From VRUE01 sp036266075 (GTDB lineage: Bacteria > Actinomycetota > Thermoleophilia > Solirubrobacterales > 70-9): DNA of 64,000 nt. The translations under genes and the position numbers were made by a program. Each line of letters starts with the position of its first letter. Position 1 is the first letter of the stretch. The notes under the pieces are model-generated. The model had not been told where the DNA came from. It made no database searches and saw nothing but the letters and a program-made list of their open reading frames with translations. Location: NCBI GenBank assembly GCA_036266075.1, contig DATANV010000001.1:1-64000 (forward strand). The letters are read 5' to 3'. Of the stretch, positions 43,931-54,447 are shown one piece after another.

Positions 43931-44584
43931 TCAGGCGAGCTCTGCGAGGGCCGCCTCGCGCAGGGCGGGCGGCAGCTCGACCATCGCGCGGAGCGCCTCG
44001 AGGGCGTCGCGGTCACCATCGACCTCGACCGCGCCCTCGTCGCCGGCGACCAGAGCGGCAATAACGCCCTCCGGCTCGCCGGCCAGCGTAACGTCGGCGT
44101 CATCTGCTTCGCCGCGCGAGGCGGCGATCCAGCCATCCTCGACACGCAGCCGGTAGGAGCGCCCGCCGCTGAGCAGGCCGAGCGTCAACGCCGCCTCGGC
44201 CGGCGGCTGCAGGATCACGCGGATCGCGTTGGCCAGCGTGGTCGGTGCCAGGCCGGCGACGTCGGCGACCTGCTCGAAGTGCAGGCCCCAGCGGCCGAGC
44301 TCGAGCATCGGCCGCTCCAGCCCACGGCCCAGCTCGGTGAGCTCGTAGGCGGTGCCCGAAGCGGGTGCCTCCAGCTCCCGCCGGCGGACGATCCCGTGCC
44401 GCTCGAGGTCGCGCAGGCGAGCGGTCAACACGTCGGTCGGCGCGCCGCCGACCGAACGGGCCAGCTCGGAGAAGCGCAGCGGGCCGAGCGAGAGCTCGCG
44501 GACGATCAGCAGCGACCAGCGCTCGCCGATCCGGTCGAGCGCGCAGGCGAGGCTGCACGGCTGGTCGTATTCGCGATGTGCCAC
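43931..44584 (-). CDS. HxlR-family transcriptional regulator with SCP2-like C-terminal domain
   Basis: A 217-residue protein. CSLACALDRIGERWSLLIVR is the HxlR winged-helix start with its N-terminal cysteine. GPLRFSELARSVGGAPTDVL is the recognition region and LRDLERHGIVRRRE the wing. The last 100 residues (LSGGRSYRLRVEDGWIAASR, then ALVAGDEGAVEVDGDRDALE) look like a sterol-carrier-type ligand pocket. GTG at 44584 follows a TACCAT box by seven bases. It is divergent from an MMPL transporter across a perfect operator-like palindrome, so it probably controls that gene and itself, and perhaps the beta-oxidation operon that ends next to it, in response to a lipid or acyl-CoA. Confidence 0.88.
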   Translation of the reverse strand: MAHREYDQPCSLACALDRIGERWSLLIVRELSLGPLRFSELARSVGGAPTDVLTARLRDLERHGIVRRRELEAPASGTAYELTELGRGLERPMLELGRWGLHFEQVADVAGLAPTTLANAIRVILQPPAEAALTLGLLSGGRSYRLRVEDGWIAASRGEADDADVTLAGEPEGVIAALVAGDEGAVEVDGDRDALEALRAMVELPPALREAALAELA

Positions 44585-44591
44585 GACCGCG

Positions 44592-44597
44592 ATGGTA
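44592..44597 (-). promoter_or_regulatory. -10-like hexamer TACCAT of the HxlR-type gene
   Basis: TACCAT on the minus strand is seven bases before the GTG at 44584. Confidence 0.5.
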
Positions 44598-44613
44598 CCA
44601 AGCCTAGTTTGAC

Positions 44614-44635
44614 TTTCAAAGCAGTCGCTTTGAAA
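44614..44635. promoter_or_regulatory. Operator-like palindrome between HxlR-type regulator and MMPL gene
   Basis: Perfect 9-base arms TTTCAAAGC and GCTTTGAAA with the spacer AGTC. It sits centrally between the two divergent -10-like boxes, in the region both polymerases would contact. It is the best candidate binding site for the adjacent regulator. Confidence 0.7.
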
Positions 44636-44640
44636 TCTGG

Positions 44641-44646
44641 TACAGT
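44641..44646 (+). promoter_or_regulatory. -10-like hexamer TACAGT of the MMPL gene
   Basis: TACAGT ends eight bases before the GTG at 44655, with TGG in front, an extended -10 look. Confidence 0.5.
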
Positions 44647-44654
44647 GCCGGCCC

Positions 44655-46784
44655 GTGAACCGAATCGCGGACCTCACCTGGAAGCACCCGAAGCTGGTTC
44701 TCGCCGCGGTCGGAGTCTTCGCCCTGATCTCGATGGCGATCGGCAAAGACGTCGAGCACCACCTGCAGGCCGCTGGTTTCACCGATTCCGCCTCTGAGAG
44801 CGAGCGGGCGACCCAGACGGTCGTCAACGCCGCCGGCTACGACCCCAACCCGGGGATCGTCCTCGTCGTGCGCGCACCCGGCGGCGGCCCGCTCGACGTC
44901 GGGAGCCCCTTCGTGCGGCGCGAAGTCGACCGGCTCGCCGCCGGCATGGAACGGACCGAACACATCGGCCGCGTCGTCAACCCGCTGCGCAACCGGCGCG
45001 CCGCGGCGCAGCTCGTGGCGCGCGACGGCAAATCGATCGTCGTCTCGGGGCACATGGATACGACCGACATCGAGGACGCCGGTGGGATCGCCGCCGAAGA
45101 CCTCGAACCGCTGATCCAGTCCAGCAAGCTGGACGTCGCAATGGGCGGCTTCGCGCCGAGCTTCAACGAGGTCAACGACCAGACCAAAACCGATCTGACG
45201 AAGGCCGAGCTGATCGCCTTCCCGGTACTCGCCCTACTGCTGCTGCTCGTCTTTCGCGGGGTCGTCGCGGCGAGCATCCCGCTGTTGCTCGGCGGGGTCT
45301 CGATCGTGGGAACTCTGTTCGTGTTGCGGGTGATGTCGATGTTCGTCGACACCTCGGTCTTCGCGCTCAACATCGCCACCGGGCTGGGGCTCGGGCTGGC
45401 GGTCGACTACGCGCTGCTGATGGTCTCCCGCTACCGCGAGGAGATCGGTCGCGAAGGACCGACCCGCGAGGCCCACCGCCGCACGGTGACCACCGCCGGC
45501 CGTACCGCGGTCTTCTCGGGAATGACCGTGGCGATCGCGATGGCGGCGCTCGTGCTGATGCCGCAGCGCTTCCTCTACTCGATGGGGGTCGCGGGCGCAT
45601 CGATCGGCTTGCTCTCGGCGGTTATCGCGATCCTCGTCGTCCCGTCCCTGCTGGCCCTGCTCGGCAATCGGATCGACGCACTCTCGATCCGCCGCGGGCC
45701 CTCTGTCTCCGACCAGTCCGACGGCTGGTACCGGCTGGCTCGCGGCGTGATGCGTCACCCGGTCGGGGTGGCGCTGGCGAGTACGGGGCTGCTGCTCGCG
45801 GCGGCCGCTCCGCTGCTGTGGACCGAGCTGACCGGGCCGAACTCGCAGTTCGTGCCGCCCGGCAAGCCCTCCTACGAAGCGAACTCCTACCTCGAAGCCC
45901 ACTACCCTCGGGACATCACCGAGGCCGTGACCGTCGTCGTCGACGGGCGGGCCGGTCGCGCCCAGCTGACCCGCTTCGACGCCCAGGTCCAATCGCTCGG
46001 CGAGATCACGCGCGGGACCCCCTTCGCCCCGGCGGGCGAAGGCGTCGCCTACGCCAACTTCGCATTGAGGGACCGGGCCCTCGACCCGGACGCCGAAGCC
46101 GCCGTGCGGGAGATCCGCGCGCTCGACCCGCCGGGCGCTGCCTCGGTGCTCGTCTCCGGCAACACCGCTCGCTTCGTCGACCAGAAGCAGAGCCTGCTCG
46201 ACCACATGCCGCTCGTCATCGCGATTGTCGCGGCGGCGACGCTGGTGATCCTCTTCCTGTTGACCGGCTCGGTGCTGCTGCCACTGAAGACGCTGCTGAT
46301 GAACGCGATGACCCTCGGCGCGACCCTCGGCATCGTCGTCCTCTCCTTCCAAGAGGGCCTGCTCGACGGGCTCTTCGACTACCGCGGTCCAAGCGAGGTC
46401 GAGGTGACCAGCCTGGTCTTCCTCTTCGCAGTCATCTTCGGCCTGGCCACCGACTACGCCGTGCTGGTCATGGCACGAATCAAAGAGCAGCACGACCTCG
46501 GCAAGGACAACGAGGAGGCGGTCGCGATCGGCATCGGCAAGACCGGCCGGGTGATCACCGCTGCGGCGGTCTGCATCGCCGTCGTCTTCCTCGCCTTCGG
46601 CGTCAGCGAAATCTTCTTCATGAAACAGATCTCGATCGGCGTCGCGGTCGGCGTGATCCTCGATGCAACCGTCGTCCGCGCCCTGCTCGTCCCCTCGCTG
46701 ATGCGCCTGCTCGGCGACTGGAACTGGTGGGCCCCGGCCCCCCTGCGCCGCATCTACCTCCGCCTCGGCTTCTCAGAGGCCTGA
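44655..46784 (+). CDS. MMPL-family RND transporter
   Basis: A 709-residue transporter with the MmpL layout: one N-terminal helix (LVLAAVGVFALISMAI), a first periplasm-side domain, five helices (LLLLVFRGVVAASIPLLLGG onward), a central cytoplasmic stretch, then a repeat of the same order. GLGLAVDYALLMVSRYREE and FGLATDYAVLVMARIKEQH carry the Asp-Tyr pairs that relay protons in this family. It would export a lipid or other hydrophobic compound using proton flow. It is probably repressed by the divergent HxlR-type regulator. The start GTG at 44655 lies eight bases after TACAGT. Confidence 0.92.
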   Translation: MNRIADLTWKHPKLVLAAVGVFALISMAIGKDVEHHLQAAGFTDSASESERATQTVVNAAGYDPNPGIVLVVRAPGGGPLDVGSPFVRREVDRLAAGMERTEHIGRVVNPLRNRRAAAQLVARDGKSIVVSGHMDTTDIEDAGGIAAEDLEPLIQSSKLDVAMGGFAPSFNEVNDQTKTDLTKAELIAFPVLALLLLLVFRGVVAASIPLLLGGVSIVGTLFVLRVMSMFVDTSVFALNIATGLGLGLAVDYALLMVSRYREEIGREGPTREAHRRTVTTAGRTAVFSGMTVAIAMAALVLMPQRFLYSMGVAGASIGLLSAVIAILVVPSLLALLGNRIDALSIRRGPSVSDQSDGWYRLARGVMRHPVGVALASTGLLLAAAAPLLWTELTGPNSQFVPPGKPSYEANSYLEAHYPRDITEAVTVVVDGRAGRAQLTRFDAQVQSLGEITRGTPFAPAGEGVAYANFALRDRALDPDAEAAVREIRALDPPGAASVLVSGNTARFVDQKQSLLDHMPLVIAIVAAATLVILFLLTGSVLLPLKTLLMNAMTLGATLGIVVLSFQEGLLDGLFDYRGPSEVEVTSLVFLFAVIFGLATDYAVLVMARIKEQHDLGKDNEEAVAIGIGKTGRVITAAAVCIAVVFLAFGVSEIFFMKQISIGVAVGVILDATVVRALLVPSLMRLLGDWNWWAPAPLRRIYLRLGFSEA

Positions 46785-46794
46785 GCTCCCGGCC

Positions 46795-46846
46795 GGACGT
46801 GCCGGTGATTAACCACCATAGTGGGCACTCAACCACCGGCACGTCC
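46795..46846. repeat. 50-bp palindromic intergenic repeat, copy B
   Basis: Perfect 13-base outer arms GGACGTGCCGGTG and CACCGGCACGTCC, with an inner CCAC-CATA-GTGG stem. It is inverted relative to copy A (14431-14480). It lies between two genes on the same strand, 11 bases after the MMPL stop and 29 bases before the next start, so it may act as a terminator or transcript-stabilising hairpin. Confidence 0.75.
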
Positions 46847-46875
46847 GTGGTGGGGTTGGCAGACTGCCGCGCGTC

Positions 46876-48309
46876 GTGAACTTCGTCGAGGACGTGATGG
46901 AACGTTCGCCCGCCTCGCGGCTGGGGATCGTCGCTGTCGACGCCGAGGGCAACCGTCGCGATTGGCACTTCGGCGAGCTGATCGCCCGCTCGGCCGGGCT
47001 CTCCGGCGCCTTCGCGGCGCGCGGCGTGCGCCGCGGCGACGTCGTCATGACCCTGGTCGGCAACCGCATCGAGTGGGCACTCTCGCTGCTCGCCTGCTGG
47101 CGGATGGGCGCGGTGGCGCTGCCCTGCAGCCCGCAGCTGCGCCGCCACGACCTGGAGCTGCGGGCGAACGCCGCGGCGCCAGCGCTCTGCGTCGGCGAGG
47201 AAGCGTTGCTGGCCCAGCTGCCCGGCGGCGTGCCGGCGATGACCCTGGCCGAGGTCGCCGCGACGCTCGACGAGGACCGCCCGCAAGAGACGCCGGCTGC
47301 GGTCGAGGAGATGAACCCCGACGACCCGGCGCTGATCGTCTTCACCTCCGGCACGACCGGCGAGGCGCGCGGCGTCGTCCACGCCTACCGCTACCTGGCC
47401 GGGCAGCGCCTCCAGGCCGAGCACTGGCTCGGCTCGCGGCCGGGGGAGCTGGTCTGGTGCACCACCGCGCCGGGTTGGTCGAAGTCGGCCCGCAACGTCT
47501 TCCTCGCCCCCTGGCTGACCGGCGCCACGGCGACGATCCACGACGGCCGCTTCGACCCGGCCGAGCGGCTCGACATGGCCGAGGCGCTCGGCGTCAACGT
47601 CCTCTGCCAGGCCCCGACCGAGTACCGGATGCTGGCCAAGCGCACCGCCCTGCGCCCCCTGCCCGCACTGCGCCGCGCGGTCTCGGCCGGCGAGGCGCTG
47701 GAGGCCGAGACCGTCGCCTCCTTCCGCCAGGCAATGGACGTCGAGCCCGCCGACGGCTACGGCCAGACCGAGACCGGGCACCTGACTGGCAACCTCGCCG
47801 GCGAGCCGATCGTGCCCGGTTCGATGGGCCGGCCGCTGCCGGGGGTCGAGCTGCGGATCGAGGCCGGTGAGCTGCAGCTCAAAGCATCCTCCTCCCCCAC
47901 CTTCTTCTCCCGCTACCTCGACGGCGAGCGGTTCGAGGGCGAGTGGTGGCCGACCGGCGACCTTGTCCGCGAAGAGGATGGCCGGCTCTTCTTCGAGGGC
48001 CGCGACGACGACGTGATAGTCTCCTCCGGCTACCGGATCGGGCCCGTCGAGGTCGAGTCGGCGCTGCTATCCCACCCGGCGGTGGCGGAGGCCGCGGCTG
48101 TCGCCGCCCCGGACCCCGAGCGCGGAGCCGTGGTGCGGGCGATCGTGGTACTGCGCGATCGCCGGCCCAACGATGAGTTGGCCCGCGAGCTGCAGGAGCA
48201 CTGCAAGCGCGAGACCGCCCCCTACAAGTTCCCCCGCATCGTCGAGTTCGCCGCCGAGCTGCCGAAGACGGCCAGCGGCAAGGTCAAGCGGGCCGAGCTG
48301 CGCGGCTAG
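46876..48309 (+). CDS. AMP-dependent acyl-CoA synthetase
   Basis: A 477-residue adenylate-forming enzyme. VFTSGTTGEARGVVHAYRY is the P-loop-like A3 motif. EPADGYGQTETGHLTGNLA is A5. EWWPTGDLVREEDGRLFFEG holds the ribose-binding Asp. DDVIVSSGYRIGPVEVES is A8, and PKTASGKVKRAELRG has the catalytic Lys. The pattern is close to medium-chain acyl-CoA synthetases. It is somewhat shorter than usual (about 540 residues) in the N-terminal part. It would activate a carboxylic acid to feed the dehydrogenases upstream. It starts at GTG 46876, 10 bases after CAGACT. Confidence 0.9.
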   Translation: MNFVEDVMERSPASRLGIVAVDAEGNRRDWHFGELIARSAGLSGAFAARGVRRGDVVMTLVGNRIEWALSLLACWRMGAVALPCSPQLRRHDLELRANAAAPALCVGEEALLAQLPGGVPAMTLAEVAATLDEDRPQETPAAVEEMNPDDPALIVFTSGTTGEARGVVHAYRYLAGQRLQAEHWLGSRPGELVWCTTAPGWSKSARNVFLAPWLTGATATIHDGRFDPAERLDMAEALGVNVLCQAPTEYRMLAKRTALRPLPALRRAVSAGEALEAETVASFRQAMDVEPADGYGQTETGHLTGNLAGEPIVPGSMGRPLPGVELRIEAGELQLKASSSPTFFSRYLDGERFEGEWWPTGDLVREEDGRLFFEGRDDDVIVSSGYRIGPVEVESALLSHPAVAEAAAVAAPDPERGAVVRAIVVLRDRRPNDELARELQEHCKRETAPYKFPRIVEFAAELPKTASGKVKRAELRG

Positions 48310-49727
48310 GCGGCCTCCGCGAACGCCTCGGCGAGGCCGACCGGGCGGCCGAGGTGGAAGCCCTGTGCCATGTCGACCCCGTACTCGCGCAGCATCTCGA
48401 TCGTCGCCTCGTCCTCGACGTACTCGGCGATCGTCGCCTTCCCGAGGCCGCGGGCGATCTGGACGATCGCCTTGACCGTCAACTGGTCGGCGTCGCTGCG
48501 CGGCATGTCGCGGACGAAGGAGCCGTCGATCTTGATCAGGTCGAAAGGAATCCGCTTGAGGTAGTGGAAGGGGCCGAAGCCGGCGCCGTAGTCGTCGATC
48601 GCGAGCTGGCAGCCGAAGTCGGCGAGCCGGTCGGCGAAGCCGGCGGCAGCGTCGTAGTCATGGTCGTAGGCACCGGCCGTCTCGGTGATCTCGAAGGTGA
48701 AGCGGCTCGGGTCGGCGCCAGCTTCGTCCAACCGCCGTTCGATGAATTCGAGCACCGAGACGTCGGACAGCGAAGCGCCAGAGAGGTTGACGTGCAGCAT
48801 CACCGGCGCCCCCTTTTGCTCGCGTTCGGCGAGCAGCTCGAGCGCGCGGGAGACCACCCAGCGGTCGAGCTCCTGGACCATGCCGGAGCGCTCCGCCGCC
48901 TCGATGAACGAAGCCGCCGGCAGCAGCTCGCCGTCCTCGCTGCACATCCGCAGCAGCAGCTCGTAGCGCTCGATGCCGCCCGAGGCGAGGCTGCGAATCG
49001 GCTGGCTGTGAAGGCTCATCCGTTCGTCGGTGAGCGCGTCGCGGATCCGCGCCGCGGTCGTCTGACGCCGCTGCGGATCGCGCTGCGGCTCATCCGGGTC
49101 GCGGAAGAGGGCGATCTGGTTGCGGCCCCCCTCCTTGGCCCGGTACATCGCCTGGTCGGCGGCGACCAGCACCGACTCCGCCGCGGTGTCGCCTTTGCCG
49201 CCGAACATCGTGATGCCGACGCTGATCGTCGCGCCCTCGTGCTCGCCGCCGGGATGCGCGGTCTCCGCCACCTGCGCGCGCAGGTCTTCGCCGAGCTGCA
49301 GCGCCCCCGCGGTGTCGGTCTGCGGCATCAAGATTGCGAACTCGTCGCCGGAAAGACGGGCGACGACGTCGGTGGCGCGGACCCTTTCGCGCATCGTCGC
49401 TGACACCTGACGGATCAGGTTGTCGCCGACGTGATGGCCGAACCCGTCGTTGATCGCCTTCAGCCCGTCGATGTCGACGATCATCACGGCGCCCTGGCCG
49501 CCGTAGCGGGCGGTAAAGGAGACGTACTGGTCCAGCTCGGCACGGAAGCGGCGGCGGTCGAGCAAGCCGGTCAGCGAGTCGTGGTCGGCAAGGAAGCGCA
49601 GCTCCGCCTCGGATCGCTCGGCGCGCTCGAGCGCGGCCAGCACGACTTCCCGATCGTCCGGGTCCAGTTTCGAGAGCACCGCTTCGATAGCCGGCTCTCC
49701 GCGGGCCGTGAGTCGTTCGCCTGCCAC
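48306..49727 (-). CDS. GGDEF-EAL cyclic-di-GMP protein
   Basis: A 473-residue cytoplasmic protein with no sensor domain beyond about 45 residues. The GGDEF domain has DHDSLTGLLDRRRFRAELDQ, DIDGLKAINDGFGHHVGD and, in place of GGDEF, RLSGDEFAIL: the first Gly is Ser. The EAL domain has ERYELLLRM for EAL, HVNLSGASL, FEITETAG, AIDDYGAGFGPFHYL, DLIKIDGSF and an EYVED segment in place of AEGVE, then QGFHLGRP. Metal and catalytic residues (E, N, E, D, D, K, E) seem present, so phosphodiesterase activity is likely and cyclase activity possible. GTG at 49727 lies six bases after TACATT. Confidence 0.93.
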   Translation of the reverse strand: MAGERLTARGEPAIEAVLSKLDPDDREVVLAALERAERSEAELRFLADHDSLTGLLDRRRFRAELDQYVSFTARYGGQGAVMIVDIDGLKAINDGFGHHVGDNLIRQVSATMRERVRATDVVARLSGDEFAILMPQTDTAGALQLGEDLRAQVAETAHPGGEHEGATISVGITMFGGKGDTAAESVLVAADQAMYRAKEGGRNQIALFRDPDEPQRDPQRRQTTAARIRDALTDERMSLHSQPIRSLASGGIERYELLLRMCSEDGELLPAASFIEAAERSGMVQELDRWVVSRALELLAEREQKGAPVMLHVNLSGASLSDVSVLEFIERRLDEAGADPSRFTFEITETAGAYDHDYDAAAGFADRLADFGCQLAIDDYGAGFGPFHYLKRIPFDLIKIDGSFVRDMPRSDADQLTVKAIVQIARGLGKATIAEYVEDEATIEMLREYGVDMAQGFHLGRPVGLAEAFAEAA

Positions 49728-49733
49728 CTTGGA

Positions 49734-49739
49734 AATGTA
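49734..49739 (-). promoter_or_regulatory. -10-like hexamer TACATT of the GGDEF-EAL gene
   Basis: TACATT on the minus strand is six bases before the GTG at 49727. Confidence 0.45.
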
Positions 49740-49844
49740 GACCTACCGCACGGGATCGATTCGGCGTTCAGCGCGAATTGCCGCATTGCGACCCACTTTC
49801 GGCGACCCCCGGGTGCGAAAAGTTGGCCTGCCGCTGTCGGCGGG

Positions 49845-49850
49845 TAGCCT
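49845..49850 (+). promoter_or_regulatory. -10-like hexamer TAGCCT of the YyaL-type gene
   Basis: TAGCCT ends six bases before the ATG at 49857. Confidence 0.5.
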
Positions 49851-49856
49851 GGCTGG

Positions 49857-51824
<1,968 letters not shown>

Positions 51825-51870
51825 ACGTTCCTCCCCGGCGGACCGCCCGTATTTGCAAGGATGCCCGGAG

Positions 51871-54357
51871 GTGCGAGGCTCTTTCTTCACCTTCCCAGCC
51901 GGCCGCCGGGCAAAGTGGATCGTCTTCGCGATCTGGTTCGTGGCGATCTTCGTCGCCGCCGGGCCCGCCAACCTCCCCGGCAAGTTCGAAGACGCCGAAA
52001 GCAACGAGGCGACCTCCTACCTGCCTGGGGACGCCGAGTCGACCAAGGCCCTCGACGCCACCGAGTCGCTGCAGAAGGGCGAAATCGCCCCGGCGGTGAT
52101 CATCTTCCGCAACGAGTCCGGCCTCACTGCCGCCGATCAGCGCACGATCGTCGAGGACGTCGGGCAGATGACCAAAGAGCGCTTCCCGGGCGTGATCCCC
52201 GACGGGGAAACCGCAGCCGCCGGCGGCAAGCAGACCCAGGACACCGAGGCCGCCGCGACTGCGACGACCAAAGGCCTGCCAACCGGTTGCGGAACCCAGA
52301 CCAGCACCGTCCCGGGCCAGCCGAGCGACTACGCGCCCTTCGTCGGGCCGGTCTGCTCTCCCGACGGCAAGGCGGCGATCGTCACCGCCTACATCAACGC
52401 CGAAGGCGAGGGCGAACGGATCGTCGACCCGGTCAAGGATTGGCGCGATGCGATCGCCGACCCTCCCGGCGGACTCGAGGTGAAGATCACCGGCGGCGCC
52501 GGCTTCTCGGCCGACGCGATCGAAGTCTTCGAAGGGATCAACGGAACCCTGCTGCTGGCCGCGGTCAGCCTCGTGATCTTCCTCCTGATCCTGATCTACC
52601 GCTCGCCGATGTTCTTCTTCATCCCGCTCGCCGCCGTGCTGTTCGCGGAGACGCTCTCGCGCTCGATCGGCTATGGGATCTCCGAGCTGGGGGTGACGAT
52701 CAACGGCCAGTCGAGCTCGATCATGTCGGTGCTGGTGCTGGGCGCCGGCACCGATTACGCGCTGCTTCTGGTAGCGCGCTATCGCGAGGAGCTGCACCGC
52801 ACGGTCGACAAACACGAGGCGATGCGCACGGCGCTGGCCTCGGCCGGGCCGGCGATCTTCGCCTCGGCGGCGACGGTGATCGCCGCCCTGCTCTGCCTGA
52901 CGATCGCCAAGGTCAACGGCACCGCTGGCCTGGGGCCGATCGCCGCTATCGGGATCGCCTGCGCCGCGCTCTCGATGCTGACCCTGCTGCCGGCGCTGCT
53001 GACGATCTTCGGCCGCCGCGCCTTCTGGCCGTTCGTGCCGCACACGCCGGAGACGGCGCCCAGCGCTGACGAAATATCCGAGCGTGCGCAGCGGCGAATC
53101 GTCCATGGGTCCGGGCTCGGCGCCATCGCCAGGGTGATCGCCTCTTGCCTGCTGGTCCTGATACTGCTGCCGCTGGTGCTGCTCAACTGGGTCCTGCGCC
53201 GGATCAGCGGCCGGCGGATACCGTCGCTGATCGTTGGACCGCTCGACCGGGCGGTCTTCCTGCCCTACGAGGTCCGCCGTCACCGCCTCGAGCACGCCGC
53301 TGACGCCACCCACGGCACCTGGAAACGGATCGGCGACCGGGTCGCGGCCTCCCCCGCTCGGGTGATGACCGGCTCGCTCGCCGTCCTGCTGGTCTTCTGC
53401 GCCGGCTTCGCCTTCTTCTCCACCGAACTGACCAGCGAAGACAGCTACCGGACCGAAGTCGAATCGGTCGAAGGGCAGCACCTGCTCGACAGGAGCTTCC
53501 CCTCTGGCACCACCGCGCTCACCGACGTCGTCGTCAGCGAACCCGCCGAGGTCGAGGCGGTGAGGCGCTCCGTCGCCGGGGTCGCCGGGGTCGAGTCCGT
53601 CTCCCCGCCGGTCGCCTCGGGCCCGCCCGGGGCCCTCGTCCAGGCGACCCTGGAACCCAACCCCTACTCGACCGAGGCCTTCGATCTGATCGAACCGATC
53701 CGCGAAGCGGCGCAGGACACCGAACCCGCCGCCCTGGTCGGCGGGCCGTCGGCGGTCGAATTCGACGTCAGAGACGCGGCCGGCTGGGACTCGATCGTGA
53801 TCCCGCCGATCATCCTCGTCGTCGTCCTGCTGATCCTGATCGGCCTGCTGCGCGCGATAGTCGCGCCGCTGATCCTGATCGGGACCGTGATCGTCAGCTT
53901 CCTCGCCGCCCTCGGGGTCGGCTACTTCGTCTTCGACGTGATCTTCGGCTTCCCCGGCTCCGACCCCTCGCTGCCGCTCTTCGCCTTCGTCTTCCTCGTC
54001 GCCCTGGGGGTCGACTACAACATCTTCCTGATTGCCCGCGCCCGAGAGGAGACGATTTCCCACGGCTCCAAACAGGGCATTCTGCGCGCGCTCGCGGTCA
54101 CCGGCGGCGTCATCACCAGCGCCGGCATCGTCCTCGCCGGCACCTTCTCGGTCCTCGCCGTCCTCCCTCTCACCTTCCTCACCGAGCTCGGCTTCGTAGT
54201 CGCCTTCGGCGTCCTGCTCGACACCTTCCTCGTCCGCAGCGTCCTCGTCCCCTCCCTCGCCCTGGTAGCCGGCGACAACTTCTGGTGGCCGTCAGCCCTC
54301 TCCCACCCGGCCGAGCCCAGCGAGCGTCGCGAGCCGGCTCCGGCCACCGAGGGCTAG
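51871..54357 (+). CDS. MMPL-family RND transporter (second)
   Basis: An 828-residue transporter from the GTG at 51871, with GGAG just before it; TTG at 51853 is an alternative. Helix 1 is KWIVFAIWFVAIFVAA. Two repeated blocks follow, each with five helices. VLGAGTDYALLLVARYREEL and LVALGVDYNIFLIARAREET hold the proton-relay Asp-Tyr pairs. The first extracytoplasmic domain has a Cys pair (GLPTGCGTQTS, VGPVCSPDGK). It resembles the YdfJ-like subgroup more than the mycobacterial lipid transporters. The substrate is probably hydrophobic. There is no adjacent regulator. It is distinct from the transporter at 44655 and not part of its operon. Confidence 0.92.
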   Translation: MRGSFFTFPAGRRAKWIVFAIWFVAIFVAAGPANLPGKFEDAESNEATSYLPGDAESTKALDATESLQKGEIAPAVIIFRNESGLTAADQRTIVEDVGQMTKERFPGVIPDGETAAAGGKQTQDTEAAATATTKGLPTGCGTQTSTVPGQPSDYAPFVGPVCSPDGKAAIVTAYINAEGEGERIVDPVKDWRDAIADPPGGLEVKITGGAGFSADAIEVFEGINGTLLLAAVSLVIFLLILIYRSPMFFFIPLAAVLFAETLSRSIGYGISELGVTINGQSSSIMSVLVLGAGTDYALLLVARYREELHRTVDKHEAMRTALASAGPAIFASAATVIAALLCLTIAKVNGTAGLGPIAAIGIACAALSMLTLLPALLTIFGRRAFWPFVPHTPETAPSADEISERAQRRIVHGSGLGAIARVIASCLLVLILLPLVLLNWVLRRISGRRIPSLIVGPLDRAVFLPYEVRRHRLEHAADATHGTWKRIGDRVAASPARVMTGSLAVLLVFCAGFAFFSTELTSEDSYRTEVESVEGQHLLDRSFPSGTTALTDVVVSEPAEVEAVRRSVAGVAGVESVSPPVASGPPGALVQATLEPNPYSTEAFDLIEPIREAAQDTEPAALVGGPSAVEFDVRDAAGWDSIVIPPIILVVVLLILIGLLRAIVAPLILIGTVIVSFLAALGVGYFVFDVIFGFPGSDPSLPLFAFVFLVALGVDYNIFLIARAREETISHGSKQGILRALAVTGGVITSAGIVLAGTFSVLAVLPLTFLTELGFVVAFGVLLDTFLVRSVLVPSLALVAGDNFWWPSALSHPAEPSERREPAPATEG

Positions 54358-54363
54358 AGAACG

Positions 54364-54380
54364 GGCGAGAAGTTCTCGCC
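54364..54380. terminator. Short palindrome between convergent genes
   Basis: GGCGAGAA and TTCTCGCC arms around a single base, seven bases past the MMPL stop. It is a likely hairpin terminator. The remaining bases to 54447 show nothing recognisable. Confidence 0.4.
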
Positions 54381-54447
54381 TCGAAGTCGGGTGGCCCTCG
54401 CCTCCAGCCAAGCCGACTCGCGCCGGGGTCCACTCCGCGGAGTCAGG

